DNA of 64,000 nucleotides from Phaeobacter sp. 11ANDIMAR09 (GTDB taxonomy: Bacteria; Pseudomonadota; Alphaproteobacteria; Rhodobacterales; Rhodobacteraceae): the NCBI RefSeq assembly GCF_001294455.1, contig NZ_LIKT01000012.1, forward strand, positions 1 to 64,000, read 5' to 3'. This document shows positions 43,412-53,999 of the stretch, piece after piece. Each line of letters starts with the position of its first letter. The stretch's first letter is position 1. The notes beneath the pieces were generated by a model that saw nothing but the letters and a program-made list of their open reading frames with translations, did no database searches and was not told where the DNA came from. Both the position numbers and the translations under genes were made by a program.

Positions 43412-45979
43412 ATGTCGCGCTACGCTGCCACTAAAATCGAAGAAAAATGGCAAAAAGCCTGGGATGAGGCCGGGATTTTTGAAGCCAAGCGCACGCCTGG
43501 CAAAGAAAAATACTACGTGCTCGAGATGTTCCCTTACCCATCGGGTAAACTGCACATGGGCCATGTGCGCAACTACACCATGGGCGACGTGGTGGCGCGC
43601 TACAAAATGGCCACCGGGCACAACGTTTTGCACCCCATGGGCTGGGACGCCTTTGGCATGCCCGCCGAAAATGCCGCCATGGCCAGCGGCGGCCATCCCA
43701 AGGATTGGACCTACGCCAATATTGAAGCGATGAAGGACCAGATGAAGCCCCTGGGCCTGTCGCTGGACTGGTCGCGTGAATTTGCCACCTGCGATGAAGA
43801 CTACTACGGCCAGCAGCAGGCGCTGTTCCTGGATTTCCTGGAAAAAGGCCTGGTCTACCGCAAAAACGCCGTCGTCAACTGGGATCCCGTAGACATGACC
43901 GTTCTGGCCAATGAACAGGTCGAAGGCGGTCGCGGCTGGCGCTCTGGCGCGCTGGTGGAGCGGCGCGAGCTGACCCAATGGTTCTTTAAGATCTCCGACT
44001 ATTCCGAAGAGCTGCTCTCGGCCCTGGACGGGCTGGAGAACTGGCCTGCCAAGGTGCGCCTGATGCAGGAAAACTGGATCGGCAAATCGCGCGGGCTGCA
44101 ATTCGGGTTTGAACGCTGCGATGGCGGTGCCCCGATTGATGTCTACACCACCCGCCCCGACACTCTGATGGGTGCCTCTTTTGTGGGTATCTCGCCAGAT
44201 CACCCAATTGCCAAAGAGCTCGAAGCCAAATCACCTGAAGTGGCTACATTTGTTGCGGAATGCCGCAAGGGTGGCACCACTGAAGAGGCCATCGAGACTG
44301 CCGAGAAACTGGGTTATGACACTGGCATTCGCGTCAAACACCCGCTGAACCCGGATTGGGAACTGCCCGTCTGGATCGCCAATTTCATCCTGATGGATTA
44401 CGGCACCGGCGCCATTTTTGCCTGCCCGGCGCATGACCAGCGTGACCTGGATTTCTGCCGCAAATATGACCTGCCGGTGCTGAACGCCTTTTACGCACTG
44501 GATGACGCCGCTCCTGTGGCGAATGAAGCCCTGGTTCCGGCTAAATCGGAAAAGGTCCGCTGGGTCGATCACTTTGCTGGCCTCACCGAGACCACCGGCG
44601 AAGAGGCGATCAATACCACCGTTGATTTTGCTGAAAAGGCAGGTTGGGGCGAAGGCGTCACCAAGTATCGTCTGCGCGACTGGGGCCTGTCCCGCCAGCG
44701 GTACTGGGGTTGTCCGATTCCGGTTGTGCACTGCGAAGACTGCGGCGTGGTGCCGGAAAAGAAAGAGAACCTGCCCATCGCCCTGCCCTATGACGAAGAC
44801 GGCAAGGCGATTGATTTCTCAGTGCCGGGTAATCCACTGGATCGTCACCCCAGCTGGCGCAACTGCGCCTGCCCGAGCTGTGGCAAACCGGCCCAGCGCG
44901 AAACCGACACCATGGATACCTTTGTGGACTCATCCTGGTATTTCAGCCGCTTTACCGCGCCACATGCCAAAACACCGACGATTCTGCCCGAGGCTGAATA
45001 CTGGATGAATGTGGATCAGTATATCGGTGGTGTGGAACATGCGATTCTGCACCTGCTCTATGCCCGCTTCTTCTCGCGGGCGATGAAGATCTGCGGCCAC
45101 TTGCCCGACGGCTGCGAAGAGCCCTTTGACGCACTGTTCACCCAGGGCATGGTGACCCATGCGATCTATCAAAGCGAAGATGACACTGGTCGCCCGGTCT
45201 ATCACTACCCCGAAGAGGTAGAGCTGCGTGACGGTCAGGCCTTCCTCAAAGAGGGCGGCGCAGCGGTTAAAACCATCCCTTCGGCAAAAATGTCGAAGTC
45301 CAAAAACAACGTGGTCAATCCGCTCTCGATCATCTCCTCCTATGGTGCCGATACCGCGCGCTGGTTTGTGCTGTCCGATTCGCCCCCCGAACGGGACGTG
45401 GAATGGACCGCCTCCGGGGCCGAGGCCGCCTATAAGCACCTCAACCGGGTCTGGAACCTCTGTGACAAGATCGGCGAGATGGCGCCCGGCGCCGCAGGCC
45501 AGGGCGACGAGGAACTGCTGCGCGAGATGCATAAAACCATCCGTGATGTGACCCTAGGCGTTGAAAGCTTTGGCTTTAACGCTGCCATCGCGCGGCTTTA
45601 TGGCTTTACCAATACCCTGGCAAAATCCAAAGCAGGGCAGGCTGCGCAAAAGCAGGCCATCATGACTCTGGCGCAGCTGATGTCACCGATGGTGCCGCAT
45701 CTGGCCGAAGACATCTGGAACCATCAGGGCGGTGAAGGCCTGATCACTACAGCCCCCTGGCCCATCGCGGATGAGGCTATGCTGGTCGAGGCCTCTGTCA
45801 CTCTGCCGATCCAGATCAATGGCAAACGCCGCGGCGAAATCACCGTGGCAAAGGATCTGGCCAAGGATGAGGTTGAAAAAATCGCGCTGGCGCATGAAGC
45901 TGTGCAAAAGGCGCTGAATGGCGGCGCCCCAAAGAAGGTAATCGTGGTGCCGGGTCGTATCGTAAATGTCGTTGCTTAA
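43412..45979 (+). CDS. leuS: Leucyl-tRNA synthetase
   Basis: The 855-residue class Ia enzyme attaches leucine to tRNA. I choose the ATG at 43412 (AAAGGA 9 bp upstream); a GTG one codon earlier gives 856. The HIGH-like motif is [11 protein letters not shown] (about residue 45), the editing domain lies in the middle, and KMSKS ([11 protein letters not shown]) at about 620 is followed by the anticodon-binding helices. The length is normal. The 3' end overlaps lptE by 14 bp. Confidence 0.97.
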   Translation: MSRYAATKIEEKWQKAWDEAGIFEAKRTPGKEKYYVLEMFPYPSGKLHMGHVRNYTMGDVVARYKMATGHNVLHPMGWDAFGMPAENAAMASGGHPKDWTYANIEAMKDQMKPLGLSLDWSREFATCDEDYYGQQQALFLDFLEKGLVYRKNAVVNWDPVDMTVLANEQVEGGRGWRSGALVERRELTQWFFKISDYSEELLSALDGLENWPAKVRLMQENWIGKSRGLQFGFERCDGGAPIDVYTTRPDTLMGASFVGISPDHPIAKELEAKSPEVATFVAECRKGGTTEEAIETAEKLGYDTGIRVKHPLNPDWELPVWIANFILMDYGTGAIFACPAHDQRDLDFCRKYDLPVLNAFYALDDAAPVANEALVPAKSEKVRWVDHFAGLTETTGEEAINTTVDFAEKAGWGEGVTKYRLRDWGLSRQRYWGCPIPVVHCEDCGVVPEKKENLPIALPYDEDGKAIDFSVPGNPLDRHPSWRNCACPSCGKPAQRETDTMDTFVDSSWYFSRFTAPHAKTPTILPEAEYWMNVDQYIGGVEHAILHLLYARFFSRAMKICGHLPDGCEEPFDALFTQGMVTHAIYQSEDDTGRPVYHYPEEVELRDGQAFLKEGGAAVKTIPSAKMSKSKNNVVNPLSIISSYGADTARWFVLSDSPPERDVEWTASGAEAAYKHLNRVWNLCDKIGEMAPGAAGQGDEELLREMHKTIRDVTLGVESFGFNAAIARLYGFTNTLAKSKAGQAAQKQAIMTLAQLMSPMVPHLAEDIWNHQGGEGLITTAPWPIADEAMLVEASVTLPIQINGKRRGEITVAKDLAKDEVEKIALAHEAVQKALNGGAPKKVIVVPGRIVNVVA

Positions 45980-46490
45980 ACAGCCTCTGCTGATCCTCAC
46001 GCTGGCCGCCTCTTTGGCGGTCAGCGCCTGTGGCTTTACCCCGGTGCATGCGCCGGGCGGCAGCGGCCATGCGCTCTATGGCGCGGTGGATATTGCCCGT
46101 CCTGATCTGCCGGATGCCAGTGGCGACCAAAATGCCTATTTCCTGGTCCGGGATTTGGAGCAGCGTCTGGGGCGGAGCAGCAATGGCCCCTACAAGCTGG
46201 ACCTGACCCTTTCGACCCGCCAAGAGGGCCAGGCCATCACTGCGGATAATTCGATCACCCGCTATTCCATCATTGGTGCCGCCGGTTATAGCCTGGTCCG
46301 TCAATCAGATGGTGTGGTGCTGGCCAGTGGCAGCGAGACCAGTTTCACCGGTTATTCCGCCACCGGATCCACCGTAGAAACCCTGGCTGGTGAACGCGAC
46401 GCTTTTGAGCGTCTGATGCGTATCCTTGCGGATCAAATCGCCGCACGGCTGCTGGCGACAGCGGATCTGGCCACCTCAGCCGCCGAATGA
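45966..46490 (+). CDS. lptE: LPS-assembly lipoprotein LptE
   Basis: The 174-residue outer-membrane lipoprotein starts with a signal peptide and lipobox AVSACG (Cys at about 22). The LptE fold follows, with GFTPVHAPG right after the Cys and [13 protein letters not shown]. It plugs LptD and guides LPS outwards. The start codon overlaps the leuS end by 14 bp and the stop overlaps holA by 4 bp, so this is a compact leuS-lptE-holA unit. Confidence 0.9.
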   Translation: MSLLKQPLLILTLAASLAVSACGFTPVHAPGGSGHALYGAVDIARPDLPDASGDQNAYFLVRDLEQRLGRSSNGPYKLDLTLSTRQEGQAITADNSITRYSIIGAAGYSLVRQSDGVVLASGSETSFTGYSATGSTVETLAGERDAFERLMRILADQIAARLLATADLATSAAE

Positions 46491-47515
46491 AGCTTTCGCC
46501 GCGCGACACCGAGGCCTATTGCGCCAAGCCCGATCCTTCCAAAACCGGGCTGTTGATCTATGGCGCAGATGCCATGCGGGTGGCGCTGAAACGCCAGCAG
46601 ATGCTGGCCGCCCTGCTGGGCCCCGGCGCGGATGAGGAAATGCGCCTCACCCGGATGCCCGGCTCGGATCTGCGCAAGGATCCAGCGCAGCTTTTGGATG
46701 CGGTCAAAGCCGTTGGCTTTTTCCCCGGCGCCCGCGCCGTCTTTGTGGAAGAGGCCAATGACACCGCAGCCCCCGCAATCCTCGCCGCCCTTGAGGAATG
46801 GCAACCGGGAGACGCGCAGATCATCGTCACTGCGGGCCAGCTCAAAGCCACCTCAAAGCTGCGCAAGGGGTTTGAAACCCATTCAAACGCCTATGCCACC
46901 GGGATCTATGACGATCCGCCCTCACGTGCCGAGATCGAGCGCATTCTGAGCCAAGCCGCGATTCGGGATGTACCCGCTGACAGCATGTCGGCGCTGACAG
47001 ATATCGCCAATGATGTCGGCCCTGGAGATTTTTCCCGCATGGTGGAGAAGCTGTCGCTTTATAAACATGGCGACGGCTCCGCCCTGGCGCTGGAGGATAT
47101 CCAGGCCGTCGCCCCACAGTCCACCGAAGCAGCCCTGGATGATGTGCTCAACGTGGTGGCCGAAGGGCGCACCGCCGAAATTGGGCCATTGATCAGCCGG
47201 TTGCAATCCCAGGGCACCAATGCGGTGACGCTGTGTATTGGAGCCACCCGGCATTTTCGCACGCTGTATTCCGTTGCCGCCGACCCCGGCGGCCCGGCGC
47301 AGGGCATTGGGCGGCTGCGGCCGCCTCTCTACGGCAAACGCCGCGACAGGGTGCTGCGCCAGGCCCAGGCCTGGGGCGCCGACCGGTTGCAGCGGGCCCT
47401 GACCATCCTGACAGATACCGACCTGTCACTGCGCTCGGCTGGGCAAACCGCTCCGGCCCTGGCGCTGATGGAGCGCGCCATGATCCGTCTCTCGATGCTG
47501 GGACGCTCCCGCTAA
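46487..47515 (+). CDS. holA: DNA polymerase III delta subunit
   Basis: The 342-residue clamp-loader subunit opens the sliding clamp. Its features are LLIYGADAMRVALKRQQM in the first domain, then FFPGARAVFVEEAND and a C-terminal collar domain with LQRALTILTDTDLSLRS. It lacks a working ATPase site, as expected for delta. Its start overlaps the lptE stop. Confidence 0.92.
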   Translation: MKLSPRDTEAYCAKPDPSKTGLLIYGADAMRVALKRQQMLAALLGPGADEEMRLTRMPGSDLRKDPAQLLDAVKAVGFFPGARAVFVEEANDTAAPAILAALEEWQPGDAQIIVTAGQLKATSKLRKGFETHSNAYATGIYDDPPSRAEIERILSQAAIRDVPADSMSALTDIANDVGPGDFSRMVEKLSLYKHGDGSALALEDIQAVAPQSTEAALDDVLNVVAEGRTAEIGPLISRLQSQGTNAVTLCIGATRHFRTLYSVAADPGGPAQGIGRLRPPLYGKRRDRVLRQAQAWGADRLQRALTILTDTDLSLRSAGQTAPALALMERAMIRLSMLGRSR

Positions 47516-47607
47516 CGTCGCGCCTCCCTCTTGCTATGCCCCAATGGGCTTGACCTGCCCTTCTCAGGCTTCATCTTGGCGGCAAGAAATCAAAGGGAGA
47601 GATCATC

Positions 47608-48201
47608 ATGTATACCGTCATCGGCACACCTATGTCGCGCAGCTTCCGGGTGCTTTGGGCCCTGGAAGAGCTCGGTCAGCCCTACGAGTTGACCCCGGCG
47701 CTGCCACAAAGCCCCGAGATCCGGGAGGTCAATGCCAGCGGCAAGGTGCCCGCCATGATCGCAGAGGGGGAGGTGATCACCGATTCGACGGCGATCCTCA
47801 CCTATCTGGCGGACAAACACGGAAAGCTGACGGCGCCTGCGGGCACAATGGCGCGGGCGCATCAGGATGCCATGACCCAGCGATTTCTGGACGAGCTTGA
47901 TGCCGTGTTGTGGACAGCGGCGCGTCACAGCTTTGCCCTGCCCAAGGAGCAGCGCGTCCCAGAAGTAAAACCCAGCCTGAAATGGGAGTTCAACCGCAAC
48001 CTCGACCAGATCGCGGCGCTGATCAAAGGCCCCTATGTGATGGGAGAGGCGTTTTCGCTGGCCGATATCGTTCTGACCCATTGTCTGAACTGGGCCTATG
48101 GTGCCAAGTTCCCGGTCGAAAATCAGGCGATGCTGGCCTATGGCAAATCCATGCGCGCGCGCCCCGCGCATCAGCGGGTTGCGGCGCTGATAAAAAAATA
48201 G
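47608..48201 (+). CDS. Glutathione S-transferase family protein
   Basis: The 197-residue protein has a thioredoxin-like N-terminal half (residues 1-75: MYTVIGTPMSRSFRVLWALEELG, NASGKVPAM, ITDSTAILTYLADK with the Glu/Asp-Ser pair that binds glutathione) and an alpha-helical half (about 85-197). Its start is 90 bp after holA. The substrate is unknown. The Ser-rich start SRSFRV suggests a Ser-type active site. Confidence 0.9.
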   Translation: MYTVIGTPMSRSFRVLWALEELGQPYELTPALPQSPEIREVNASGKVPAMIAEGEVITDSTAILTYLADKHGKLTAPAGTMARAHQDAMTQRFLDELDAVLWTAARHSFALPKEQRVPEVKPSLKWEFNRNLDQIAALIKGPYVMGEAFSLADIVLTHCLNWAYGAKFPVENQAMLAYGKSMRARPAHQRVAALIKK

Positions 48202-48204
48202 CGC

Positions 48205-49413
48205 CTAAGCCTTTGGGGACTGCGCCGCAAGATAGCGCGCAGCTCCCTGCCCGGCCCAGCGCCCGGTGGCCAGACAGGCGGTCAACAGATAGCCGCCTGT
48301 TGGGGCTTCCCAGTCCAGCATCTCCCCGGCACAAAAACGGCCGGGGTATTTTTCAAGCATCAGGTCCGCGTTCAGTTCCTGCCAGGTTACGCCACCCGCA
48401 GTCGAGATCGCCTCATCCATCGGGCGCAATCCCGCGTGCGTCACCGGCAGCGCCTTAACCAGGGCGGCCAGACCACCGGGATCCTGCGGCAGCGGGCGGC
48501 CAAATTCCTGCAATAGAGCGCTCCGAGCCGCTCCCAAGTTCAGGCTGCGACGCAAATGATTGGTCAAGCTGGCCTTACCACGCGGGCGCGCCAGACGCTT
48601 TGCCACCTCTGACTCGGCAAGATCCGGCAGCAGATCCAGGTGCAGATCTGCGCCCTCGCGCACAGCTGCACTGACAGTATAGAGCCCGCCGCCTTCCAGC
48701 CCGCGTTCAGAAATCACCGCCTCGCCACGCGATGCACTGCGGCCCGCCTGCCATTTCACCCCTTTTACAGGCTGACCGAACTGGGCCCGCATATGGGGCG
48801 ACCAATCGACCATCAGACCCGCGTTGGACGGTTTGAAAGGCGCCAGCGCAATGCCCTGCCCTGCCAGGATCTCGCTCCAGGCCCCGTCAGAGCCCAGCCG
48901 CGCCCAGCTGGCGCCGCCCAGCGCCAATACCGCGCTGCGCGTCCGAATTTGTTCTGCCCCCTCCGGCGTGTCAAAACACAGATCTGCGCCTTGCCACCCG
49001 GTCCAGCGCCAGCGGGTCTTCCAGATCACCCCCTGGGATTCCAATCGGCTGAGCCAGGCGCGCAGCAGAGGCGAGGCTTTCATCTGTTTGGGAAACACCC
49101 GCCCGGTAGAGCCTGTAAACAGCGCCTGCCCAAGCCCCCGGGCCCAGTCCTGAATTGCCCCCGCATCAAAGGCAGAGACCATGGGCGCAAGCACGGGTGC
49201 CGCGGTGCCATACTGCGCCAGCAGCTGGTCCAGTGGCTCATCCTTGGTCAGGTTCAACCCGGATTTCCCGGCCATCAGGAATTTGCGCCCCAAGGAGGGT
49301 TTTGCCTCGACCAGCAGAACAGTGTGGCCGGCAGCCGCCAGCTCACCAGCAGCCATCAGGCCCGCAGGCCCGCCACCAATCACCACCGCGTCCCAGAGCT
49401 GCTTGTGATCCAT
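48205..49413 (-). CDS. TIGR03862/HI0933-like FAD flavoprotein
   Basis: From the ATG at 49413 (AGAGGA 4 bp upstream) the protein has 402 residues. A longer frame to 49479 is less likely. It opens with the Rossmann motif VVIGGGPAGLMAAGEL. It then shows AKPSLGRKFLMAGKSGLNLT, typical of HI0933-like reductases, and TGGYLLTACLATGR near the end. The redox substrate is unknown. It converges on the GST gene with 3 bp between stops. Confidence 0.88.
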   Translation of the reverse strand: MDHKQLWDAVVIGGGPAGLMAAGELAAAGHTVLLVEAKPSLGRKFLMAGKSGLNLTKDEPLDQLLAQYGTAAPVLAPMVSAFDAGAIQDWARGLGQALFTGSTGRVFPKQMKASPLLRAWLSRLESQGVIWKTRWRWTGWQGADLCFDTPEGAEQIRTRSAVLALGGASWARLGSDGAWSEILAGQGIALAPFKPSNAGLMVDWSPHMRAQFGQPVKGVKWQAGRSASRGEAVISERGLEGGGLYTVSAAVREGADLHLDLLPDLAESEVAKRLARPRGKASLTNHLRRSLNLGAARSALLQEFGRPLPQDPGGLAALVKALPVTHAGLRPMDEAISTAGGVTWQELNADLMLEKYPGRFCAGEMLDWEAPTGGYLLTACLATGRWAGQGAARYLAAQSPKA

Positions 49414-49506
49414 CTGATCCTCTTTCCTGATCGCCACCTCGGCCATCTCTGACGGCGCATCTACGCAAGATACCGCCAAAAGGCGAGGCTCCTTTGAGGC
49501 GGAACC

Positions 49507-50121
49507 TTACCTCTGGCACATCTCCAGAATGCCTGTAGCAATTTCGGGTTTTGCTGCCAGGGAATCAGCCAGCAAAAGCTGCGCCTGCGACATCAGCTCT
49601 TCCGGCTCCACCAAACGATCGACCAGCCCCCAGGCACAGGCCTCTGTGGCTTCAATCTTTTGGCCGCCAGCCAGAATCATCTTGGTGCGGGCCGGACCAA
49701 TCAGCGCCCGCATGCGCCCCGCATCGGAGGGCTGCGGCAGATAGCCGAGTTTCATCACCGGATAAAAGAACTTGGCCCCGGAAACCGCCAGGCGGATATC
49801 ACAGGCCAGTGCCATACCATTGGCCCCCCCGGCCAAGGTGCCGTTGAGCGCCGCAATCTTGAGGCAGGGCACCGCTGCCAATGCCGTCGACAGGCGTTCC
49901 CAGACAGATGAGGTCGCCAGACCGGCGCGGGCTTCATCCAGATCAGCTCCGGCGCTGAAAACCCCACCCGCCCCCGTGAGGATCAGCCCCCGAGCCGCTT
50001 GAGCGCGAGTTGCAATATCGACCAGCTCTTCCAGCATTGCGGTGGTCAGCGAATTGGCCTTTTCCGGACGGTTGATGGTGACGGTCCACAGACCGCCTTC
50101 GGATATATCCAGATCAATCAT
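49507..50121 (-). CDS. Crotonase-fold protein lacking the catalytic glutamates
   Basis: The 204-residue protein has the enoyl-CoA hydratase fold: GGVFSAGADLDEAR for the oxyanion hole and CoA contacts, and LAGGANGMALACDIRLA for the second hole. The Glu of GGGxE is Asn here, and the second catalytic Glu is Met (YPVMKLGY). It is also about 50 residues shorter than the 260-residue hydratases. It is thus probably an isomerase, a thioesterase-like member or a binding protein, not a hydratase. It overlaps the SDR gene by 4 bp. Confidence 0.83.
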   Translation of the reverse strand: MIDLDISEGGLWTVTINRPEKANSLTTAMLEELVDIATRAQAARGLILTGAGGVFSAGADLDEARAGLATSSVWERLSTALAAVPCLKIAALNGTLAGGANGMALACDIRLAVSGAKFFYPVMKLGYLPQPSDAGRMRALIGPARTKMILAGGQKIEATEACAWGLVDRLVEPEELMSQAQLLLADSLAAKPEIATGILEMCQR

Positions 50122-50867
50122 ATCAGACCAACCCGGCGACGAATCAGATCAAGCCGCAGCGAGACCTCATCTCCCAGGAAATCATCCGCATCCGGGCCGC
50201 ACATCCACAGCAGGGTTTTCGCTGGCCATTCCGCAGGGATATGGTCTTTCCAATTGATCTGACTGACGGGGTTTATGCCGCTGGACTTGATCTTGCGCTG
50301 CATTTCGGTGGCCACGGTGCCCGGCGATAGGCTGAGAACACGAATGCCATTGTCGGCCTCTTCCAGATGCAGAGCCTTGGTCAACATCAAGACACCCGCC
50401 TTTGAGGCGCAATAGGCGCTCCAGCCTTCGAGCGCATTATAGGCGGCACCCGAACCGATATTGATGATGGTGCCGCCAGAACCGGACTTCATCAAAGGCA
50501 GTGCCGCGTGGATACCGTTGAAAACGCCCTTGATATTAACATCCATCAACTGCCCCCAGGCCGCCGGGTCCGCATCTTCGATCCGGGCAATCGGGTCGAT
50601 GACGCCGGCGTTGTTGATCAGCACATCCAGACTGCCAAATGCCAGGTGCGTTTGTTGCAGGGCTGCGGCCACCGCTGCGGGATCTGAGACATCACAGGCA
50701 AAGGCCAGCGTGTTTCCGCCGATCTCTTCGCAGAGCGCCGCCAGACTGTCCGAGCTCCTTGCTAGCAAGGCCAGATTGGCCCCGGCTTCGGCAAAGACGC
50801 GGGCCGCATCTGCTCCGATGCCCCGACTCGCCCCAGTAATGACAACTGTTTTGCCCTTGATATCCAT
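50118..50867 (-). CDS. Short-chain dehydrogenase/reductase
   Basis: The 249-residue SDR has TGASRGIGADAARV for NAD(P) binding (residues 10-25), NNAGVI near 85, the catalytic Ser-Tyr-Lys with YCASKAGVL (about residue 155), and a C-terminal end rich in charged residues. The co-factor preference cannot be read securely, but an Arg in the first loop suggests NADP. It forms an operon with the crotonase-fold gene (4-bp overlap), which suggests acyl-CoA or related chemistry. Confidence 0.88.
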   Translation of the reverse strand: MDIKGKTVVITGASRGIGADAARVFAEAGANLALLARSSDSLAALCEEIGGNTLAFACDVSDPAAVAAALQQTHLAFGSLDVLINNAGVIDPIARIEDADPAAWGQLMDVNIKGVFNGIHAALPLMKSGSGGTIINIGSGAAYNALEGWSAYCASKAGVLMLTKALHLEEADNGIRVLSLSPGTVATEMQRKIKSSGINPVSQINWKDHIPAEWPAKTLLWMCGPDADDFLGDEVSLRLDLIRRRVGLI

Positions 50868-51009
50868 CAGTTAAATCTCCAAATCCTCTAATTCCAAATG
50901 TGGTAAACTGCTTAGGGGGAACGGTCCAGTCCCTGGCCCCTTGACCCTCATCACGATGCGGTTGACCATAGGTGTCATTGTATTTGACTATATGCAGAAA
51001 GGTTATCCT

Positions 51010-52530
51010 ATGACAGTTTCCCTCGCGCGCAGCACGGGCGCTGCTGCGGTTCTGATTATCTCCGCCCAAGGTGCATTTGCTGATGTAAGCGCCCAGGATG
51101 TCTGGTCGGACTGGAAAGCCTATATGACCGGAACCGGGTACACCGTGACCGGCACGGAAAGCCAATCCGGCAATGTGCTGACGGTCAGCGATATCTCCAT
51201 GACCATGCCCCTGCCCGAGCAGGACGGCACCGGCGGGCTGACCATGCCCGAAATTCAGTTCATCGAAAACGGCGATGGCACCGTCAATGTGATGCTGCCC
51301 AAAGAGTTCCCGATGACCTTTGCCGGTGAAGGTGACGGCGAAAAATTCTCGGCAGAGATCCTCTATTCCCACGACGGCAGCCCAATGGTTGTCTCCGGTG
51401 ACACCTCGGCTATGACCTATGACTATGCCACGGGCCAGGCCAGCCTGACATTGGGTAAGGTCATGGGCGACGGTGAGGAAATGCCGGAGGGGGCACTGAA
51501 AGCCTCCTTGATGATCAGCGATTTCACCGCCAATACCGTCATGCAGATTGCCGATGAGCGCAGCTACACTCAGAAGTCATCGATGGCCGAAGTCACCTAT
51601 GACATCGCCTTTCAGGACCCTGATTCGTCGGACGCCGGCACCATCAAGGGCAGCATTAAGAACATCACTGGCTCTGCCGTGAGCACCATTCCAGCTGGCC
51701 TGGACGCCCCGCAGATGGCGGATTTGATCAAGGCTGGCCTGGCCGTTGACGCCATGATCAACTACACTGGCGGCAATGCTGCCATCTCAGTGAGTGGCTC
51801 TGACAGCTTTGACATGCAAAGCAGCTCTGCCGGGGGCAACTTTGGTGTTACCATGAGCAAGGACGGCTTGTCCTATGATGTCGGCCAACAGGATATTTCG
51901 GTCAATGTATCGGGGTCGGAAATTCCCTTCCCGCTGGCGCTCACGATGGCGGAAACCGGCTTTAAACTGATGATGCCGGTTAGCAAGTCCGACGAAGAGC
52001 AGGACTTTGGCCTCGGCATCACCCTGCGTGACTTTGCCGTTCCTGAAATGCTGTGGGGCATGGTAGATCCAACCGGTGCCCTGCCACATGACCCCGCAAC
52101 AATTGTGCTGGATCTGGCCGGCAAGGGCAAACTGCTGTTTGACATGTTCGACCCAGAATCGATGAAAGCCATGGAACGTGGTACGCAAACGCCTGGTGAA
52201 TTCAACGCCGTCACCATCAAGCAACTGCTGGTCACTGCAGCTGGCGCCAAGCTGACCGGAACCGGTGATTTCACCTTTGACAACACCGATCTGGCCACCT
52301 TTGATGGCATGCCTGCTCCTGATGGTTCCGCCAATATCGAATTGGTTGGTGCCAATGGCCTGATCGACAACTTGATCAAAATGGGCCTGGTCAGCGACAG
52401 CGATGCCATGGGCGCGCGGATGATGATGGGCATGTTTGGCGTCCCCGGCGCGGGTGAAGACACCCTGACTTCGGAAATCAAGGTCTCCAAAGACGGTCAG
52501 ATCCACGCCAATGGCCAGCGCATCAAATAG
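51010..52530 (+). CDS. DUF2125 periplasmic protein
   Basis: From the ATG at 51010 (AAAGG 7 bp upstream) the protein has 506 residues. A start at 50941 would place odd residues ahead of a clear signal peptide (residues 1-24, ending GAFA). The rest is a beta-rich repetitive fold with many aspartate/glycine turns that fits DUF2125, a family of unknown function. It is followed by a strong terminator, so it forms its own unit. A surface or periplasmic structural role is likely. Confidence 0.8.
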   Translation: MTVSLARSTGAAAVLIISAQGAFADVSAQDVWSDWKAYMTGTGYTVTGTESQSGNVLTVSDISMTMPLPEQDGTGGLTMPEIQFIENGDGTVNVMLPKEFPMTFAGEGDGEKFSAEILYSHDGSPMVVSGDTSAMTYDYATGQASLTLGKVMGDGEEMPEGALKASLMISDFTANTVMQIADERSYTQKSSMAEVTYDIAFQDPDSSDAGTIKGSIKNITGSAVSTIPAGLDAPQMADLIKAGLAVDAMINYTGGNAAISVSGSDSFDMQSSSAGGNFGVTMSKDGLSYDVGQQDISVNVSGSEIPFPLALTMAETGFKLMMPVSKSDEEQDFGLGITLRDFAVPEMLWGMVDPTGALPHDPATIVLDLAGKGKLLFDMFDPESMKAMERGTQTPGEFNAVTIKQLLVTAAGAKLTGTGDFTFDNTDLATFDGMPAPDGSANIELVGANGLIDNLIKMGLVSDSDAMGARMMMGMFGVPGAGEDTLTSEIKVSKDGQIHANGQRIK

Positions 52531-52558
52531 GCGCCTGTTCTCAAAAAATGACCAATCA

Positions 52559-52583
52559 GGGCCGCCCAGAGCGGCCCTTTTTT
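52559..52583 (+). terminator. Rho-independent terminator after DUF2125
   Basis: GGGCCGC (52559-52565), loop CCAGA, GCGGCCC (52571-52577) and six T's (52578-52583). It lies 28 bp downstream of the DUF2125 stop codon on the same strand. Confidence 0.9.
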
Positions 52584-52652
52584 GTGCCACACCCTTGCAG
52601 CAGCGCGCGGGTCTGGCTAGCTCTTGTAGCAATCCAAATTCAGTAGGTGCCC

Positions 52653-53999
52653 ATGACCCAGTCTCCCCAAGCGCTTTGCCACGCCCTGATTGATGCCGCC
52701 AAGGCCGCCGGCGCCGATGCCGTTGATGCTATGGCCACAGAAGGCAGCTCTCTCAGCATCGAGGTGCGCGAAGGCAAACTGGAACATGCGGAACGTTCGG
52801 AAGGCACAGATCTCGGGCTGCGGGTCTTTATTGGTCAGCGTCAGGCGCAGGTCTCTTCTTCGGACAGTCGCCCGGAAACCCTGCAGGCCATGGCCGAACG
52901 CGCCGTGGCCATGGCCCGTGAAGCGCCCGAAGATCCCTATACCGGCCTGGCCAGCGCTAATCAGTTGGCGCAGAACTGGGACATCGAGGCGTTGGAACTC
53001 TGCGACCCCAGCGGTGAACCCGCCCCAGAAGCGCTGCAACAGGATGCGCTGGAGGCCGAGGCCGCCTGCGCCGCCATAGAGGGGATCAGCCAGGTGCAGG
53101 CTGCTGGGGCCAGCTATGGCCACCATGCCATCTATCTGGCGACCTCCAACGGATTTTCCGGCGGCTATCAGCGCACCGGGCGCTCCCTGTCCTGTACTGG
53201 GATTGCGGGCGCTGGATCTGGCATGGAGCGCGATTACGATGGCGATTCCCGCACCTTCCAAAACGATCTGCGCAGCGCCGAGGAAATTGGCCGCACCGCC
53301 GGCGAGCGCGCCGTGGCGCGGCTCAATGCCCGGCGGCCGCAGACCGGCAGCTACCCGGTCCTGTTTGATGAACGCGTCTCCTCATCGCTGATCGGCCATC
53401 TGCTCTCGGCCGCCAATGGCGCGGCCATCGCCCGTGGGTCTTCCTGGTTGCAGGGAAGCCTGGACCAACAGATTCTGCCCCAGGCCCTGTCGGTGATCGA
53501 AGATCCGCATCGTGCCCGCATCTCCGGTTCGCGCCCCTTTGACGGCGAAGGCCTGCCCACCCAGCGCCGTGCCATCATTGAAAACGGTGTGCTTACGGGG
53601 TGGACCCTGGATCTGGCCTCGGCCCGCAAACTGGGGCTGAGCAGCACCGGAAATGCGGCCCGCGGTGTTGGAACCGTGCCGACACCGTCAAACTGGAACA
53701 TCGAGCTGAGCCCCGGCCAACAAAGCCGTGAACAGCTGATCGCAGAGATGGGCACCGGCCTGCTGGTGACCTCGCTGATCGGCTCGACCATCAACCCCAA
53801 TACCGGGGACTACTCTCGCGGGGCTTCGGGCTATTGGGTGGAAAACGGCGAAATCGCCTATCCGGTCAATGAATGCACGATCGCGGGGAACCTGCGGGAC
53901 ATGCTGAAAACCCTTGTCCCGGCAAATGACGCCCGCACCTATCTGTCTCGGGTGGTGCCCTCGCTCCTGGTCGAAGGAATGACCCTTGCCGGCAGCTGA
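52653..53999 (+). CDS. pmbA: TldE/PmbA-family protein
   Basis: From the ATG at 52653 the protein has 448 residues. The family structure is visible in LGLRVFIGQRQAQVSS, in GMERDYDGDSRT and in FDGEGLPTQRRAIIENG. The HExxxH of TldD is absent, so it is the non-catalytic partner TldE/PmbA that forms a heterodimeric protease with TldD. No tldD gene is in the window. It overlaps the next gene by 14 bp, forming an envelope-associated operon with it. Confidence 0.9.
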   Translation: MTQSPQALCHALIDAAKAAGADAVDAMATEGSSLSIEVREGKLEHAERSEGTDLGLRVFIGQRQAQVSSSDSRPETLQAMAERAVAMAREAPEDPYTGLASANQLAQNWDIEALELCDPSGEPAPEALQQDALEAEAACAAIEGISQVQAAGASYGHHAIYLATSNGFSGGYQRTGRSLSCTGIAGAGSGMERDYDGDSRTFQNDLRSAEEIGRTAGERAVARLNARRPQTGSYPVLFDERVSSSLIGHLLSAANGAAIARGSSWLQGSLDQQILPQALSVIEDPHRARISGSRPFDGEGLPTQRRAIIENGVLTGWTLDLASARKLGLSSTGNAARGVGTVPTPSNWNIELSPGQQSREQLIAEMGTGLLVTSLIGSTINPNTGDYSRGASGYWVENGEIAYPVNECTIAGNLRDMLKTLVPANDARTYLSRVVPSLLVEGMTLAGS

